64,000 bases of DNA from Rhizobium sp. CSW-27 (GCF_018760785.1 NZ_JAHHZO010000004.1:124001-188000); one strand, 5' to 3'; positions 7,479 through 16,654 are shown, numbered from the stretch's first letter. Translations and numbers: made by a program. The notes: generated by a model not told the origin, from the sequence alone.

Positions 7479-9755
7479 TCAGAAAGTGGTGCCGATATTG
7501 AACATCACGGTCGGCCCCGAGGCCGGCACGGCGCGGCCGGACATGCCCGACTGGTAGTTCTGGTGATCGGTCAGGTTGTAGCCGTTCAGCGACATGCGGA
7601 ACTTGTCGGTCTGATAGGCCACCATGGCATCCAGCGAGAAACTTTCCGGGATCTTCTGCACATTGCTGGCATCCAGCCAGTAGGAGCTGGCATAGACGAT
7701 GCCGCCGCCAACCGTAACCTTGCCCGGCAGTTCGGCCGAAAGCTCGTCGAACAGCGTGTAGGTGGTCCACAGATTGACGTTATGGTGCGAGACGTTCGGC
7801 GCCTCCTTGCCGATCTGCGCGGCGGTGCTGGAGGCCGTGATCTCGCTGTCCATATAGGCGTAGTTGGCGAGCACGCTCCAGGCATCGGTGATCTTGCCGC
7901 TGACGCCGATTTCCACACCGCGCACACGCCGTCCGGTCGAGGCATCGCCGGCGCCGGCCGGAAGACCGGTGATCTCGTTGTAGGAATTGTCCTTGTCCAC
8001 CTGGAACAGGGCGGCCGTCAGGCCGAGGCGACCGTCAAGAAAATCCGCCTTGCCACCGATTTCGAACGTATCGGACACTTCCGGCTTGAGCGGCGCCGTC
8101 TCGGACGGCAGTTCGGATGCGTTGCCGGTCAGGGCGGCGATGTCTGTCGAGGCCGGCTTGTGGGTGCGGGCAAAGGAGGCGTAGAGCGCCACCGTCTTGC
8201 TCGGCTCCCAGATCACGCCGATCGACGGATTGAGCGAGGTATCGGATTCATCGGCAAAGGCGCCGCTCTGCGTCATCTCGGTCTTCAGGTAGTCGAGGCG
8301 CAGGCCGCCCAGCACCGAGAATGTATCGGTCAAATAGGCGCGGTCGCTGACGAACAGGCCGATATTGGTCGATTCCAGCGTGCGCTTGGCCGCATAATCA
8401 TAGGTCGGCGTAAAGTTGTAATAGTATTGCGGGTTGAACAGCGACTCACGATTTCGGTTAGTCCAGCCGGTCCAGGAGCCATTGACGCGTTCGTCATGCT
8501 GGTAGCTGACATCCAGTCCGACGACAGCCTTGTGCGCAACGGAGCCGGTGTCAAAATCCATATGCGCCGCAGTGACGTTCTGGATCGCCCAGCCGTCCTG
8601 CTTGTAGGTCAGGCCTCCGCCGGCCCCGAGACCAAAGGTTGCGGATGTGTTGCCGCTGAAGAAATCGGTTGCGCAGGTCGACGTGGAACTGTCGGCGCAG
8701 GACCCCGGAACCGTGCCGCCGAAATCGCGGCTGTAGAAGGTCACTCGCGTGTCATTGGTCAGCGTCAGCCAGTCATTCACCTCGCTCTTCAGGCTGGACC
8801 CCAGCATGTGGTTGTTCGTCACGTCCTGATTGGTGGAACGGACATAGGAGATCGACGGATCAAAGCCGTATTCTGCCGCCGGCAGGTAGATGCCGTCAGC
8901 GCCCTGCACCATCGGCTGGCCGTAGTCCGGAATACCGTCGCCATGCAGGTAGCTGTAGCTGAGATGCCATTCGGTCTCGGTGTCGATGCCCATGCCGAGA
9001 TCGATGGCAACGCCGCGACGATCGGCGGTCACATGGTCGCGATCGGCCACGTCCTGCTTATGAAACAGCCCGTTGACGCGAATGGCGGTCGTGTCGTCGA
9101 TCTTGTAGTTGGTATCGAGCGTGGTGCGGTAGGTCGGGCCGCTGCCGACCGACTGGTCGATCTTGGTGAAGTTCTCCAGCTTCGCCTTCTTGCTCTGCTG
9201 GTTGATCAGGCCGCCCGTGTTGCCGGCGCCGAAATTGTCACCCGAGGGACCCTTGAAGACCTGGATATCTTCCGTGTTGAACGTGTCGCGGGCATAGACG
9301 CCGAAATCGCGGAGACCGTCGACATAGACGTCGGAGCGGGCCTGGAAGCCGCGAATGCGGAACTGGCTGCCGTTCTGGCCGCCATTACCTTCGCCGGTGG
9401 AAAGCGTGATGCCCGGCACATTTCGCAGGGCCTGCTCCAGCGTCGTGGCGCGCTGTTCCTCGATAATCTCGGCCGGAACCACATTGATCGTGCGCGGCGT
9501 CTCGCGAACCGAGGCAGGCAGGCGGGAAATGCCGGTGGTGGCGCCGTTGGTGTTGCCGGAGCTTTGTCCCTCGACGGCGACGCGATCCAGCACGGTCTCA
9601 TCCCCTTCCGCTTCCTGCGGCTTGGGCTTGGCGGTCGTCGTCGTCTGAGCCTGCGCAAGCGTCGGCAGCGATGTGAGCGACATGGCCAGCCCTGCCGTGG
9701 CGGCAGCCCCCGAAATCAGCGGCCGAAGCGGTACAACGGTTCTTTCCTGCAACAT
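7479..9755 (-). CDS. fiu: TonB-dependent catecholate siderophore receptor, Fiu/PiuA type
   Basis: A 758-residue outer-membrane receptor. A signal peptide ends at about AQAQ (residue 37), followed by a TonB-box-like segment (ETVLDRVAVEG), a plug domain (about 65-190, with SVRETPRTINVVP, FRIRGFQARSDVYVDGLRD and IQVFKGPSG) and a 22-strand barrel ending in aromatic Phe (MFNIGTTF). Plug motifs and neighbours fit the Fiu/PiuA branch, which imports Fe3+ with monomeric or linear catechols such as DHB-serine. A strong AGGAGA precedes ATG 9755. Piu/Sel1/oxidase genes follow. A probable RirA site and three stem-loops precede it. It is the natural uptake partner of the catechol operon at 11.7-20.1 kb. 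Confidence 0.9.
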   Translation of the reverse strand: MLQERTVVPLRPLISGAAATAGLAMSLTSLPTLAQAQTTTTAKPKPQEAEGDETVLDRVAVEGQSSGNTNGATTGISRLPASVRETPRTINVVPAEIIEEQRATTLEQALRNVPGITLSTGEGNGGQNGSQFRIRGFQARSDVYVDGLRDFGVYARDTFNTEDIQVFKGPSGDNFGAGNTGGLINQQSKKAKLENFTKIDQSVGSGPTYRTTLDTNYKIDDTTAIRVNGLFHKQDVADRDHVTADRRGVAIDLGMGIDTETEWHLSYSYLHGDGIPDYGQPMVQGADGIYLPAAEYGFDPSISYVRSTNQDVTNNHMLGSSLKSEVNDWLTLTNDTRVTFYSRDFGGTVPGSCADSSTSTCATDFFSGNTSATFGLGAGGGLTYKQDGWAIQNVTAAHMDFDTGSVAHKAVVGLDVSYQHDERVNGSWTGWTNRNRESLFNPQYYYNFTPTYDYAAKRTLESTNIGLFVSDRAYLTDTFSVLGGLRLDYLKTEMTQSGAFADESDTSLNPSIGVIWEPSKTVALYASFARTHKPASTDIAALTGNASELPSETAPLKPEVSDTFEIGGKADFLDGRLGLTAALFQVDKDNSYNEITGLPAGAGDASTGRRVRGVEIGVSGKITDAWSVLANYAYMDSEITASSTAAQIGKEAPNVSHHNVNLWTTYTLFDELSAELPGKVTVGGGIVYASSYWLDASNVQKIPESFSLDAMVAYQTDKFRMSLNGYNLTDHQNYQSGMSGRAVPASGPTVMFNIGTTF

Positions 9756-9781
9756 TCAATTCTCCTGAGGATCCAGACCGG

Positions 9782-9891
9782 AGCTGCAGGGCTACCCAGC
9801 GTGCCCTGCCAGCTCCCGTTTGAGAGGTCGCGTCCCTCGACCGCTCAAACTTGTCTTGAAAACTCCACTAACCGGACCGCAAAAGTGGAGT
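9782..9891 (-). promoter_or_regulatory. Structured fiu leader with three stem-loops
   Basis: Between the iron box and the ribosome site the leader can form three consecutive hairpins: ACTCCACT/AGTGGAGT (9862-9891), a 12-pair stem GTTTGAG-x-GGTCG / CGACC-x-CTCAAAC (9818-9850), and AGCTG..AGGGC / GCCCT..CAGCT (9782-9814). The last ends about 12 bases before AGGAGA. No known riboswitch class was recognised. Regulation of translation or message stability is possible but inferred. Confidence 0.5.
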
Positions 9892-9922
9892 CAATGTGTC
9901 CGTTTTACGTCAAAAATTAACA

Positions 9923-9937
9923 TGACTAAAATACTCA
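9923..9937. promoter_or_regulatory. Iron-responsive operator (RirA/IRO type) of fiu
   Basis: TGACTAAAATACTCA matches the TGA-N9-TCA IRO consensus of the rhizobial iron repressor RirA. The arms extend to a perfect 6-base inverted repeat, ACATGA (9920-9925) and TCATGT (9935-9940). It lies about 170 bases upstream of fiu in an AT-rich stretch unlike its surroundings. Assignment to RirA is inferred from consensus and context. Confidence 0.65.
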
Positions 9938-10079
9938 TGTATGTTGCAGAAAATCCTCACGAGCCACGACACCGGGCTGCGACAGCACCGGATTCAATGT
10001 CGCAAAAAGAGTCAGCCTGCGCCGATATACAGTTGTTTTAAAACGATTAAGACTAAACGCGACACCAGCCAGAACGCAA

Positions 10080-10106
10080 CAATGCCGCGCGGGCGGCGCG
10101 GCATTG
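10080..10106 (-). terminator. Hairpin downstream of the YncE-like gene
   Basis: An 11-base stem, CAATGCCGCGC / GCGCGGCATTG, with a 5-base loop lies 37 bases after the stop of the propeller gene. It has no clear T-run, so it is either a weak intrinsic terminator or a 3' stability element separating this gene from the fiu promoter region. Confidence 0.5.
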
Positions 10107-10142
10107 CAGATCGAATTCCACCGGTATCCGTTGCGACGGGAC

Positions 10143-11561
10143 TTAGCGCGGCAGAATGCGCGTCACGCGGTCGCCATCGGCATCGTCGGGGTTCAGCGAC
10201 TTGTTGACGGCATATACACCACCCTTGCCATCGGCCAGCACATGGTTGGCAAAGGGCGCGACGGAAAGGTTGGCGACGATCTTTCCCTCGGCATCCACCA
10301 CCGTCACGGTGCCGGCATCGCGCGCCGACACATAGGCCGTCTTAGACACGGGCTCGAAGGCCACATTCAGCGCACCCGCTCCCACCGCGACGTCGTGCAG
10401 CAATGCGCCGGTCTTGCCATCCAGGATGAGAAGGTCGTCACTGCCCTGGCCTGCCACGAAGATGCGGTCATCTGCCGCGTCATAGGCGATGCCGATGGTG
10501 GACAGGCCGCCCTTCACGGGGAACAGCGCGCTCACCTTGCCGGCGGCCGAATCGATCACGGCCACTTCGCTGGTGGACAGGCTGACCACGAAGAGCTTGC
10601 CGCTTGCCGGATCGAAATCGAGGCTGGCGGGGGAGAACCTCTCGCCGCGCATCTTCGATTCGATCTCGATCGACGGAAGCTTCTCCAGCGTCTTCGTATC
10701 GAAGACGGCCACTTCCGGCACGCCGACCTGGCTGACATAGGCCTTGCCGTTCTTCTCGTCCACCTTCACGTCGCGGGCATGCTGGGCAAGGCCGGGCGCG
10801 AACTGCTTCACCAGCGACAGGTCGGCCTGCCTGTAGACGGCAACGGTGTTCTGGCGGGTATTGGTGACCCAGACGGTATCGTTCGCATCGTCGATGCCGA
10901 TCCCATAGACCGCGAACACGCCGCCGCCCCGTTCACCTTCCGCCGGGGCCTCCGCCGGCGTGATCTTGGCAACGGTCGCCAGCGTCTGCGGATCGAGCTT
11001 GATCAACTGCGAATTCCTGACCGGCGGGCGGCCGCTGGCAGAGGTGACGAAGAGCGCGTTGTTCTTGCGGCTGTAGGCGACCTGATAGAGACCGGCGCCG
11101 GGCTTTTCCGAGGTCATGGCGAACTTGTCTTCGCCCGACAGCGGCACCTTCGGCGACACCTTCAGCTTCACGACATCCGCATAATAGGGCGAGTCGGTCG
11201 TGACGATCAGGGGATGCGTGCCGACGACGGCATCCGCCGGCAGGGTGAACCTGCCCTGGAACTTGCCCTCGGCATCGGCGGTGAAATCGCTGAGCGACGT
11301 GGTGCCGCGCAGCAGCTGGACCTTCTGGCCGGGCTTGAAGTTCTGCCCGTTTACAGCAACCTCGCCGCCGGCATTCAGCGGCCGGCCGCGTTCCGCCGCG
11401 CCCAGCCGCACCTGCCCCTTGTAGTCCTTGTCGAGGCTGTCGAAGGCGCTCTGCGCATGGGCGCTGCCGAGACCGAGCGCCATGGTGCCGGCAATCAGCG
11501 CCATGCGTGCAAAGCCGATGGAAAGGGGAAAGGCTGCGGTCGGTTTCATCTGCTGCGTCAT
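10143..11561 (-). CDS. Periplasmic YncE-like beta-propeller protein
   Basis: A 472-residue secreted protein: signal peptide to about AHAQ (residue 37), an Ig-like N-terminal domain (about 45-135, NGQNFKPGQKVQLL, DFTADAEGKFQGRFTLP), then a YVTN/40-residue repeat propeller (TVWVTNTRQNTVAVY, GKLFVVSLSTSEVAVID, DDRIFVAGQGSDDLLILD, KTAYVSARDAGTVTVVD). The E. coli relative YncE is iron-repressed and encoded beside a TonB receptor. A TGA-N9-TCA iron site lies 74 bases upstream, and fiu and the catechol operon flank it. A role in periplasmic handling of ferric siderophore or metal is an inference. The start ATG 11561 has GAGGA upstream. Confidence 0.78.
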   Translation of the reverse strand: MTQQMKPTAAFPLSIGFARMALIAGTMALGLGSAHAQSAFDSLDKDYKGQVRLGAAERGRPLNAGGEVAVNGQNFKPGQKVQLLRGTTSLSDFTADAEGKFQGRFTLPADAVVGTHPLIVTTDSPYYADVVKLKVSPKVPLSGEDKFAMTSEKPGAGLYQVAYSRKNNALFVTSASGRPPVRNSQLIKLDPQTLATVAKITPAEAPAEGERGGGVFAVYGIGIDDANDTVWVTNTRQNTVAVYRQADLSLVKQFAPGLAQHARDVKVDEKNGKAYVSQVGVPEVAVFDTKTLEKLPSIEIESKMRGERFSPASLDFDPASGKLFVVSLSTSEVAVIDSAAGKVSALFPVKGGLSTIGIAYDAADDRIFVAGQGSDDLLILDGKTGALLHDVAVGAGALNVAFEPVSKTAYVSARDAGTVTVVDAEGKIVANLSVAPFANHVLADGKGGVYAVNKSLNPDDADGDRVTRILPR

Positions 11562-11635
11562 GGTCCTCGTCCTGGTTCAGGGGTGGCGGCTGCGCCGCCT
11601 CGGGCAGCACAGCCGGCTGACAGCCCTATATATGA

Positions 11636-11650
11636 TGATTTATTTTCTCA
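11636..11650. promoter_or_regulatory. Iron-responsive operator (RirA/IRO type) of the YncE-like gene
   Basis: On the minus strand the site reads TGAGAAAATAAATCA, fitting TGA-N9-TCA with an AT-rich centre. It lies between the entA stop and the start of the propeller gene, 74 bases upstream of that start, so it probably controls the propeller gene on its own promoter. RirA as the binder is inferred. Confidence 0.62.
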
Positions 11651-11678
11651 AGTTAAATTTCCAGCATGCCGCGCCGCC

Positions 11679-12455
11679 TCAGGCCCGCAGGGTGGCGCCG
11701 CCATCGACATAAAGATCGGCCATGGTGATGTGTCCTGCCTGATCCGACAGCAGGAAGACGACCGATTGCGCCACATCCTCCGGTGTCGCCAGTTTCTGCA
11801 ACGGAATGCCCGCCTTGAACTGTTCCGGCACGCCGGCAATCACCCGCTCGGCGCCGCGCTCGTCTGCCCACATGCCGGTCTGCATCGGCGTCAGCGTCGA
11901 ACCAGGGGCAACAATGTTGCAGCGGATGCCGAGCGGCGCGAGTTCCAGCCCGAGGCAGCGGGTAAACATGGTGGTGGCAGCCTTGGAAGCGGCATAGGCC
12001 GCCATGGCATGGCGCGGCACGCCGGCCGCATTGGAGCTGACGGTGACGATCACGCCGCGCTGGCGCGGGCTCATCACCCGCGCCAGCGCCCGCGAGACAT
12101 GGAAGACACCGTCGGTGTTGACGGCAAACACATTGCGCCAGACGGCGTCCTGTGTCTCAACCACGGTGGTGGTGGACAGGATGCCCGCGACATTGACGCC
12201 GAGATCGATCGGTCCCCAATCCGCTTCCGTATCCGCAACAAGGCGATCGACGGCCGCGCTGTCGCGCACGTCAAGCACCTCACGGCGAACCTTCTGCCCA
12301 TCCTGCGACGCATGAACCGCAAGCATGGCTTCGCTATGATCGGTGGCCAGCACGCGGGCGCCGCATTCGGCCAGCAGATCGACCAGGGCGCGGCCGATGC
12401 CGCCGCCGGCGCCGGTCACCAGCGCAATCTTTCCCTCGATCCCCGTCAGACGCAT
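11679..12455 (-). CDS. entA: 2,3-dihydro-2,3-dihydroxybenzoate dehydrogenase
   Basis: A 258-residue short-chain dehydrogenase: NAD-binding TGAGGGIG near residue 12, the NVAG motif (GVNVAGIL), catalytic Ser in VSSNAAG and YAASKAA (Tyr-x3-Lys). In this operon the expected reaction is NAD+ oxidation of 2,3-dihydro-DHB to 2,3-dihydroxybenzoate, the last step after EntC and EntB. The SDR family is broad, so the assignment depends on its place as last gene of the entCEB-ArCP-F operon. ATG 12455 follows the entF stop by 4 bases, with AAGGA as ribosome site; the longer open frame into entF is not used. Confidence 0.88.
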   Translation of the reverse strand: MRLTGIEGKIALVTGAGGGIGRALVDLLAECGARVLATDHSEAMLAVHASQDGQKVRREVLDVRDSAAVDRLVADTEADWGPIDLGVNVAGILSTTTVVETQDAVWRNVFAVNTDGVFHVSRALARVMSPRQRGVIVTVSSNAAGVPRHAMAAYAASKAATTMFTRCLGLELAPLGIRCNIVAPGSTLTPMQTGMWADERGAERVIAGVPEQFKAGIPLQKLATPEDVAQSVVFLLSDQAGHITMADLYVDGGATLRA

Positions 12456-12459
12456 GAGT

Positions 12460-15400
12460 TCAATCCTTTTCCGTGTCGAAGGCAGCGAGCCGGCGCGCCA
12501 GTTGCGGCGCAATCTCCGCGGTCGCGGCGGGCGAGGTGAGCTGAGGATGCAGGAAGGGCACATCCACCCGGTCGATCGCCCCGACATGCGGAGCCCACAG
12601 ACCGGGCGTCAGATCCCTGTCCTGATGATCGAGAGCGGCGCGGACATGGACCACCGTGCCACCGAAGCGCCGGTGATAATGGCCGCGCACCAGCCGGTTG
12701 GTATCCAGCACCACCCGGATGACGCCGTCGAGCGCCGCATCCGGCAGGCTGCCAAGCGGACTGCCGCCCTGGCGCAGGAAGGCGGTGATTGCAGCGCGGG
12801 TGGTCAGATCCGGATGCGCGAGCGGATCATGGCCGGCAATGGCCAGCAGCGCCGCCGTCTCGTCCGGCTCCGGCTCGGCGCGCCAGCATTCGCAAGGATA
12901 GCTGTCCAGCATGGCGATCATGCCGGCAGCAAGCCCGCGTGCCTCCAGCTCCGCCGCCATGGCCTGGGCGAGAATGCCGCCGACCGACCAGCCGGCCACA
13001 TGCCAGGGACCGGAAGGATAGGTCTCGACGATCCGGTCGACATAGGCTGTCGCCAGCACCTCCAGACTGTCCGGCAGCGCCACATCGGGATCGAGTGCCG
13101 GCGACTGCACTCCGTAGACGGTGCGCTGCCCGCCCAGCGCCCGCGCCAGATGCCGGTAGCCCCAGGCGATGCCGCCGGCCGGATGGATGAGGAACAGCGG
13201 CGCGCGAGCCGCCTCGCCTTCCGCAAGCCGGATGATCGGCCCGAGCCCGTGATCGATCCCGGCGCGATCGAGCACGGCGGCAAGTCCGGCGATCGTCGGC
13301 TGTTCGAACACGGCACCGAGTCCCGGGTCGAGGCCCGTTTCCTCCTTGATGCGCAGCACCAGATGCACCGCCGAGAGCGAATCGCCGCCGAGCGAGAAGA
13401 AATCGCCCTCCACATCCGGCAGGCTGTCGAGAGCCAGCAGGTCGCGGTAAAGGCGGGCGAGCAACCGCTCGCTTGCGGTTTCCGCCGGCCGTCCCTGCCC
13501 GCCTTCGATCACCGGCGCCGGCAATGCCGCGCGATCGAGCTTGCCATTGGCGGTGACCGGCAGGGCATCGAGGATAACGAAGGCGGAGGGCACCATGTAG
13601 TCAGGCAGACGTCGCGCAACCGCCAGACGCAACGCTTCGACATCAAGCGCGGCCGTCGCCACCGCATAGGCGACGATGCGCCGGTCGCCGGCGCGGTCCG
13701 CACGGGCCATCACCACGGCCTCCCGCAGCAGGCCGGAAGCCATCAGCGCCGCCTCGATCTCGCCGAGTTCGATGCGCAGGCCGCGGATCTTGACCTGATG
13801 GTCGGAGCGGCCGAGGAAGACAACGGCGCCATCCGGCCGCAGGCGGGCGAGATCGCCGGTGCGGTAGAGGCGGCCATCCGGGCGGAAGGGATCAGGCAGA
13901 AAGCGGTCGGCGGTCAGATCCGGCCGCCCGAGATAGCCACGGGCAAGCTGCACGCCGCCAAGGAACAGATGACCCGCCACACCCGGCGGAACCGGCTGCA
14001 GCCCCTCGTCCAGCACCATAAGGCTGGTGTTCCAGACGGGCCATCCGATCGGCAGCGGCGCCGACCGGTCCTCAGACGTCGCCGGCCAGTAGCTCACATC
14101 GACCGCAGCCTCGGTCGGCCCATAGAGATTGTGCAGTTCGCCCCTGATGCGCGCATGAAAGCGGTCGCGCTGGTCGGGCGTCAGCTCCTCGCCGCTGCAA
14201 AATACCCGCGCAACGGAAAGCCCTTCGGATTCCGGCGCAGCCAGGAAAGCGGACAACATGGAGGGCACGAAATGCAGCGTTGTTATCGCCTCGGCACGGA
14301 TCAGCCGGGCCATCGCCTGCGGGTCGCGATGCGCCTCCGGAGGCGCAACCACCAGCGTGGCGCCGCACAGCGCCGGCAGGAAGAATTCCCAGACCGACAC
14401 ATCGAAGGTGGCCGGCGTCTTCTGCAGGATGCGATCCTGCGGCCCGAAACTGTAATGGCTGCGCATCCATTCCAGCCGGTTGACGATGGCGCGGTGCTCG
14501 ATCATCACCCCCTTCGGCTCACCGGTGGAACCAGAGGTATAGATCACATAGGCGAGATGGACCGGCTGCGGCACCGGGAGAGTGGCGCCGGATGGCTCCC
14601 GCGTCCAGTCCCCGGGGTGCAGGGTGTCAGCGTCGAAGAGATCCTGCTCGGCAAGACCGGCAAGGATCGCCACCGGCCGAGCAGAGGCCAGAATGCGCTG
14701 AATGCGCTCACGCGGATGCCGGGGATCGAGCGGCAGATAGGCGGCCCCCGCCCGGACAATCGCAAAGAGCGCCACGACGAGATCGAGCGAACGCGGCAGC
14801 GCCACGGCCACCAGCCGATCCGGCCCGGCTCCCCGGCACGCCAGCTGCTCTGCCAGTGCCCGGCTTTGCCGCTCAAGCTCCGCATAGGTCAGCACCCTGC
14901 CCTCGAAGGAAACGGCCGGTGCATCAGGCGCGCTGCGCATCGTCGCCTCGATGAGGTCGACCAGGGTGACGTCGGGCACCGGATGGGCGGTCGCGTTCGC
15001 ATCCCGGACGTAACGGCGAATTTCGGCAGGGCTTGCAAGCGGCACATCGGCCAGCCGTTCGGCAACGAGCGCACCCTCGAGATAGGCGACCAGCCGCTCG
15101 GCATGCGCTGCAGTGTCGTCAGCACCGTAGAGCGCCGGATTACAGTCCACCTCCATCATCAGGCTCGCTTTGGCATCGCCGCGGAAGGTAAAGGTGATGT
15201 CGTCGACGGCTCCGGCGCCGAGAATGTGCAGGGCAACATCGAGGCCGGCAAAGACCGGCGGCATGTCGAACGGCTGCACATTGATCAGCGGACCGAACAG
15301 CCGCCGCTGGCCACCGATCAGGCCAAGATCGCGACGCAGCTGTTCGCTGCGATAGCGCCCATGCCGCCGGCAGGCCATCAGCTTCTTCGCGCCTTGCACC

Positions 15401-16383
15401 GCAACCTCGGCAAGCGGCGCGTCTTCCATGTCCGCGAACCGCACCGGCAGAACATTCATCAGCGTACAGGGCACGCGCGCCGCCTTGCTGCCCAGCCGCC
15501 CCATGAAGGGCAGGCCGATCACCGCTTCCGGCACGGCGGCGAAGCGGCGGCAATAGCTCGCCACCAGCACCGTCAGAAGGTCCGGCCAGGTCACCTTCAG
15601 GGCATCGGCGCGGCCCGTCAGCTGCCGAAACAATGCAGCGGGCAGATGGACTGTCTGTCGATGGAAGCTCGCACCGGAGACCGCGCGGCCGCTGGCAAGG
15701 CTTGCCACCTCCGGCAGGCCGGAAAGTTCCGTCATCCAGAAGGCATGGTCCTGTGTGCGCCGCTCGCCGCAGAGATAGGCGGCATCTTCCGCAAGCGCCT
15801 GCGAGAGAGGCGCAAAGGCCGGCCCCGGCTCGATCCCTGCCTTCAGGGCCGAATAGATCTCGCCGACGCGGTTCGTCACCAGCACGATGCCATAACCATC
15901 GATGGCGAGATGATGGATCCGCTCGTACCAGAAGAAGTGCTCGGCCCCCAGCCGGTAAAGCGTGAAGGCGGAGACCGGCCCCCTGGCCAGATCGACCGGC
16001 GTTGCCGTATCGAGCACCATGGCCGACCGAGCCGCGGCAACAGGATCAGGCTGCGCCGTCAGATCGACGATCTGCAATCGCGGACGCGTTGCCGCATCGA
16101 GGCGCTGGCGCGGCCCGAAGGCGGTTTCTGCAAACACCAGCGAGAGGCTGTCGGCCTCCTCCGCCATGCGGTCAAAAGCGCGGCAGAACAGACGGATGTC
16201 GAGCGGGCCGCGCAGTTCCACATATTGGCTGGCATTGAGGATTGGATTGCCCGGATCGATCCGCTGAACATACCAGAGCCCCAGCTGGGCCTCGGTCAAC
16301 GGCCATGCATCCCGGCCGGGCGCGGCTTCGCCGATATCAACCAGCCGCATTGGCGTCCTTGCGCTCATCGCCGTGCCCGTCAT
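12460..16383 (-). CDS. entF: EntF-type nonribosomal peptide synthetase (C-A-PCP-TE), L-serine activating
   Basis: About 1,307 residues, the usual EntF length. In order: a condensation domain with HHLAIDGYG; an adenylation domain with YTSGSTGEPKG, FDVSVWEFF, LHFVPSML, VFCSGE, LHNLYGPTEAAVDVS and YRTGD; a carrier domain with LGGDSLS; and a thioesterase with GWSVGG and a C-terminal His region. Pocket residues read as D-V-W-H-F-S-L-V-D-K, the Ser code of EntF. The enzyme should join DHB on the aryl carrier protein to Ser and release an ester-linked product; a cyclic trilactone like enterobactin is plausible, linear forms possible. ATG 16383 has GGAG 6 bases upstream; ATG 16398 is possible. Confidence 0.92.
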   Translation of the reverse strand: MTGTAMSARTPMRLVDIGEAAPGRDAWPLTEAQLGLWYVQRIDPGNPILNASQYVELRGPLDIRLFCRAFDRMAEEADSLSLVFAETAFGPRQRLDAATRPRLQIVDLTAQPDPVAAARSAMVLDTATPVDLARGPVSAFTLYRLGAEHFFWYERIHHLAIDGYGIVLVTNRVGEIYSALKAGIEPGPAFAPLSQALAEDAAYLCGERRTQDHAFWMTELSGLPEVASLASGRAVSGASFHRQTVHLPAALFRQLTGRADALKVTWPDLLTVLVASYCRRFAAVPEAVIGLPFMGRLGSKAARVPCTLMNVLPVRFADMEDAPLAEVAVQGAKKLMACRRHGRYRSEQLRRDLGLIGGQRRLFGPLINVQPFDMPPVFAGLDVALHILGAGAVDDITFTFRGDAKASLMMEVDCNPALYGADDTAAHAERLVAYLEGALVAERLADVPLASPAEIRRYVRDANATAHPVPDVTLVDLIEATMRSAPDAPAVSFEGRVLTYAELERQSRALAEQLACRGAGPDRLVAVALPRSLDLVVALFAIVRAGAAYLPLDPRHPRERIQRILASARPVAILAGLAEQDLFDADTLHPGDWTREPSGATLPVPQPVHLAYVIYTSGSTGEPKGVMIEHRAIVNRLEWMRSHYSFGPQDRILQKTPATFDVSVWEFFLPALCGATLVVAPPEAHRDPQAMARLIRAEAITTLHFVPSMLSAFLAAPESEGLSVARVFCSGEELTPDQRDRFHARIRGELHNLYGPTEAAVDVSYWPATSEDRSAPLPIGWPVWNTSLMVLDEGLQPVPPGVAGHLFLGGVQLARGYLGRPDLTADRFLPDPFRPDGRLYRTGDLARLRPDGAVVFLGRSDHQVKIRGLRIELGEIEAALMASGLLREAVVMARADRAGDRRIVAYAVATAALDVEALRLAVARRLPDYMVPSAFVILDALPVTANGKLDRAALPAPVIEGGQGRPAETASERLLARLYRDLLALDSLPDVEGDFFSLGGDSLSAVHLVLRIKEETGLDPGLGAVFEQPTIAGLAAVLDRAGIDHGLGPIIRLAEGEAARAPLFLIHPAGGIAWGYRHLARALGGQRTVYGVQSPALDPDVALPDSLEVLATAYVDRIVETYPSGPWHVAGWSVGGILAQAMAAELEARGLAAGMIAMLDSYPCECWRAEPEPDETAALLAIAGHDPLAHPDLTTRAAITAFLRQGGSPLGSLPDAALDGVIRVVLDTNRLVRGHYHRRFGGTVVHVRAALDHQDRDLTPGLWAPHVGAIDRVDVPFLHPQLTSPAATAEIAPQLARRLAAFDTEKD

Positions 16384-16405
16384 TTCCCGCTCCGCCATCC
16401 CTCCA

Positions 16406-16642
16406 TCATCCCCTGGCCCGTTTGGCCTCGATGGCGCGCCACCAGCCGGCAAGCGAGAACTCCTCGGCGAACTCGCCGAAATCCAGATCGACCCCGGCTT
16501 CCTGCCAGGCGAGGATCAGGTTCATCAGCCGCATGGAATCGAGACCGAGATCCATCAGGTTGTCGTCGAGGCCGATATCCTGCGGCTGTTCGTGAATCAT
16601 GGCGGCCACGTCGGCGCGCATGCGCTCAAGGGTGATGGTCAT
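16406..16642 (-). CDS. Stand-alone aryl carrier protein (EntB C-terminal domain equivalent)
   Basis: 78 residues forming one carrier domain: VAAMIHEQPQDIGLDDNLMD, then LGLDSMRLMNLI with the Ser that accepts phosphopantetheine, and an end like EntB (FAEEFSLAGWWRAIEAKR). In E. coli this domain is the C-terminal part of EntB; here it is a separate gene 12 bases downstream of the isochorismatase. EntE should load it with DHB and the EntF condensation domain should take DHB from it. The phosphopantetheinyl transferase that must activate it is not in the window. A GGAG-type site precedes ATG 16642. Confidence 0.88.
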   Translation of the reverse strand: MTITLERMRADVAAMIHEQPQDIGLDDNLMDLGLDSMRLMNLILAWQEAGVDLDFGEFAEEFSLAGWWRAIEAKRARG

Positions 16643-16654
16643 GGGCGGGGCTCC

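Noticed and set aside
7563..9920. 785-residue open frame opposite fiu
   Set aside because: Shadow frame; no protein motif, no ribosome site, and the minus strand encodes a full TonB receptor.
10104..12539. 811-residue plus-strand frame
   Set aside because: Runs across two unrelated minus-strand genes and their spacer, which contains an operator; composition is typical of antisense frames.
12343..16635. 1430-residue open frame on the plus strand opposite entF
   Set aside because: Antisense shadow of a high-GC NRPS gene. The translation is Arg/His/Gln-rich without domains, whereas the minus strand has complete NRPS motifs.
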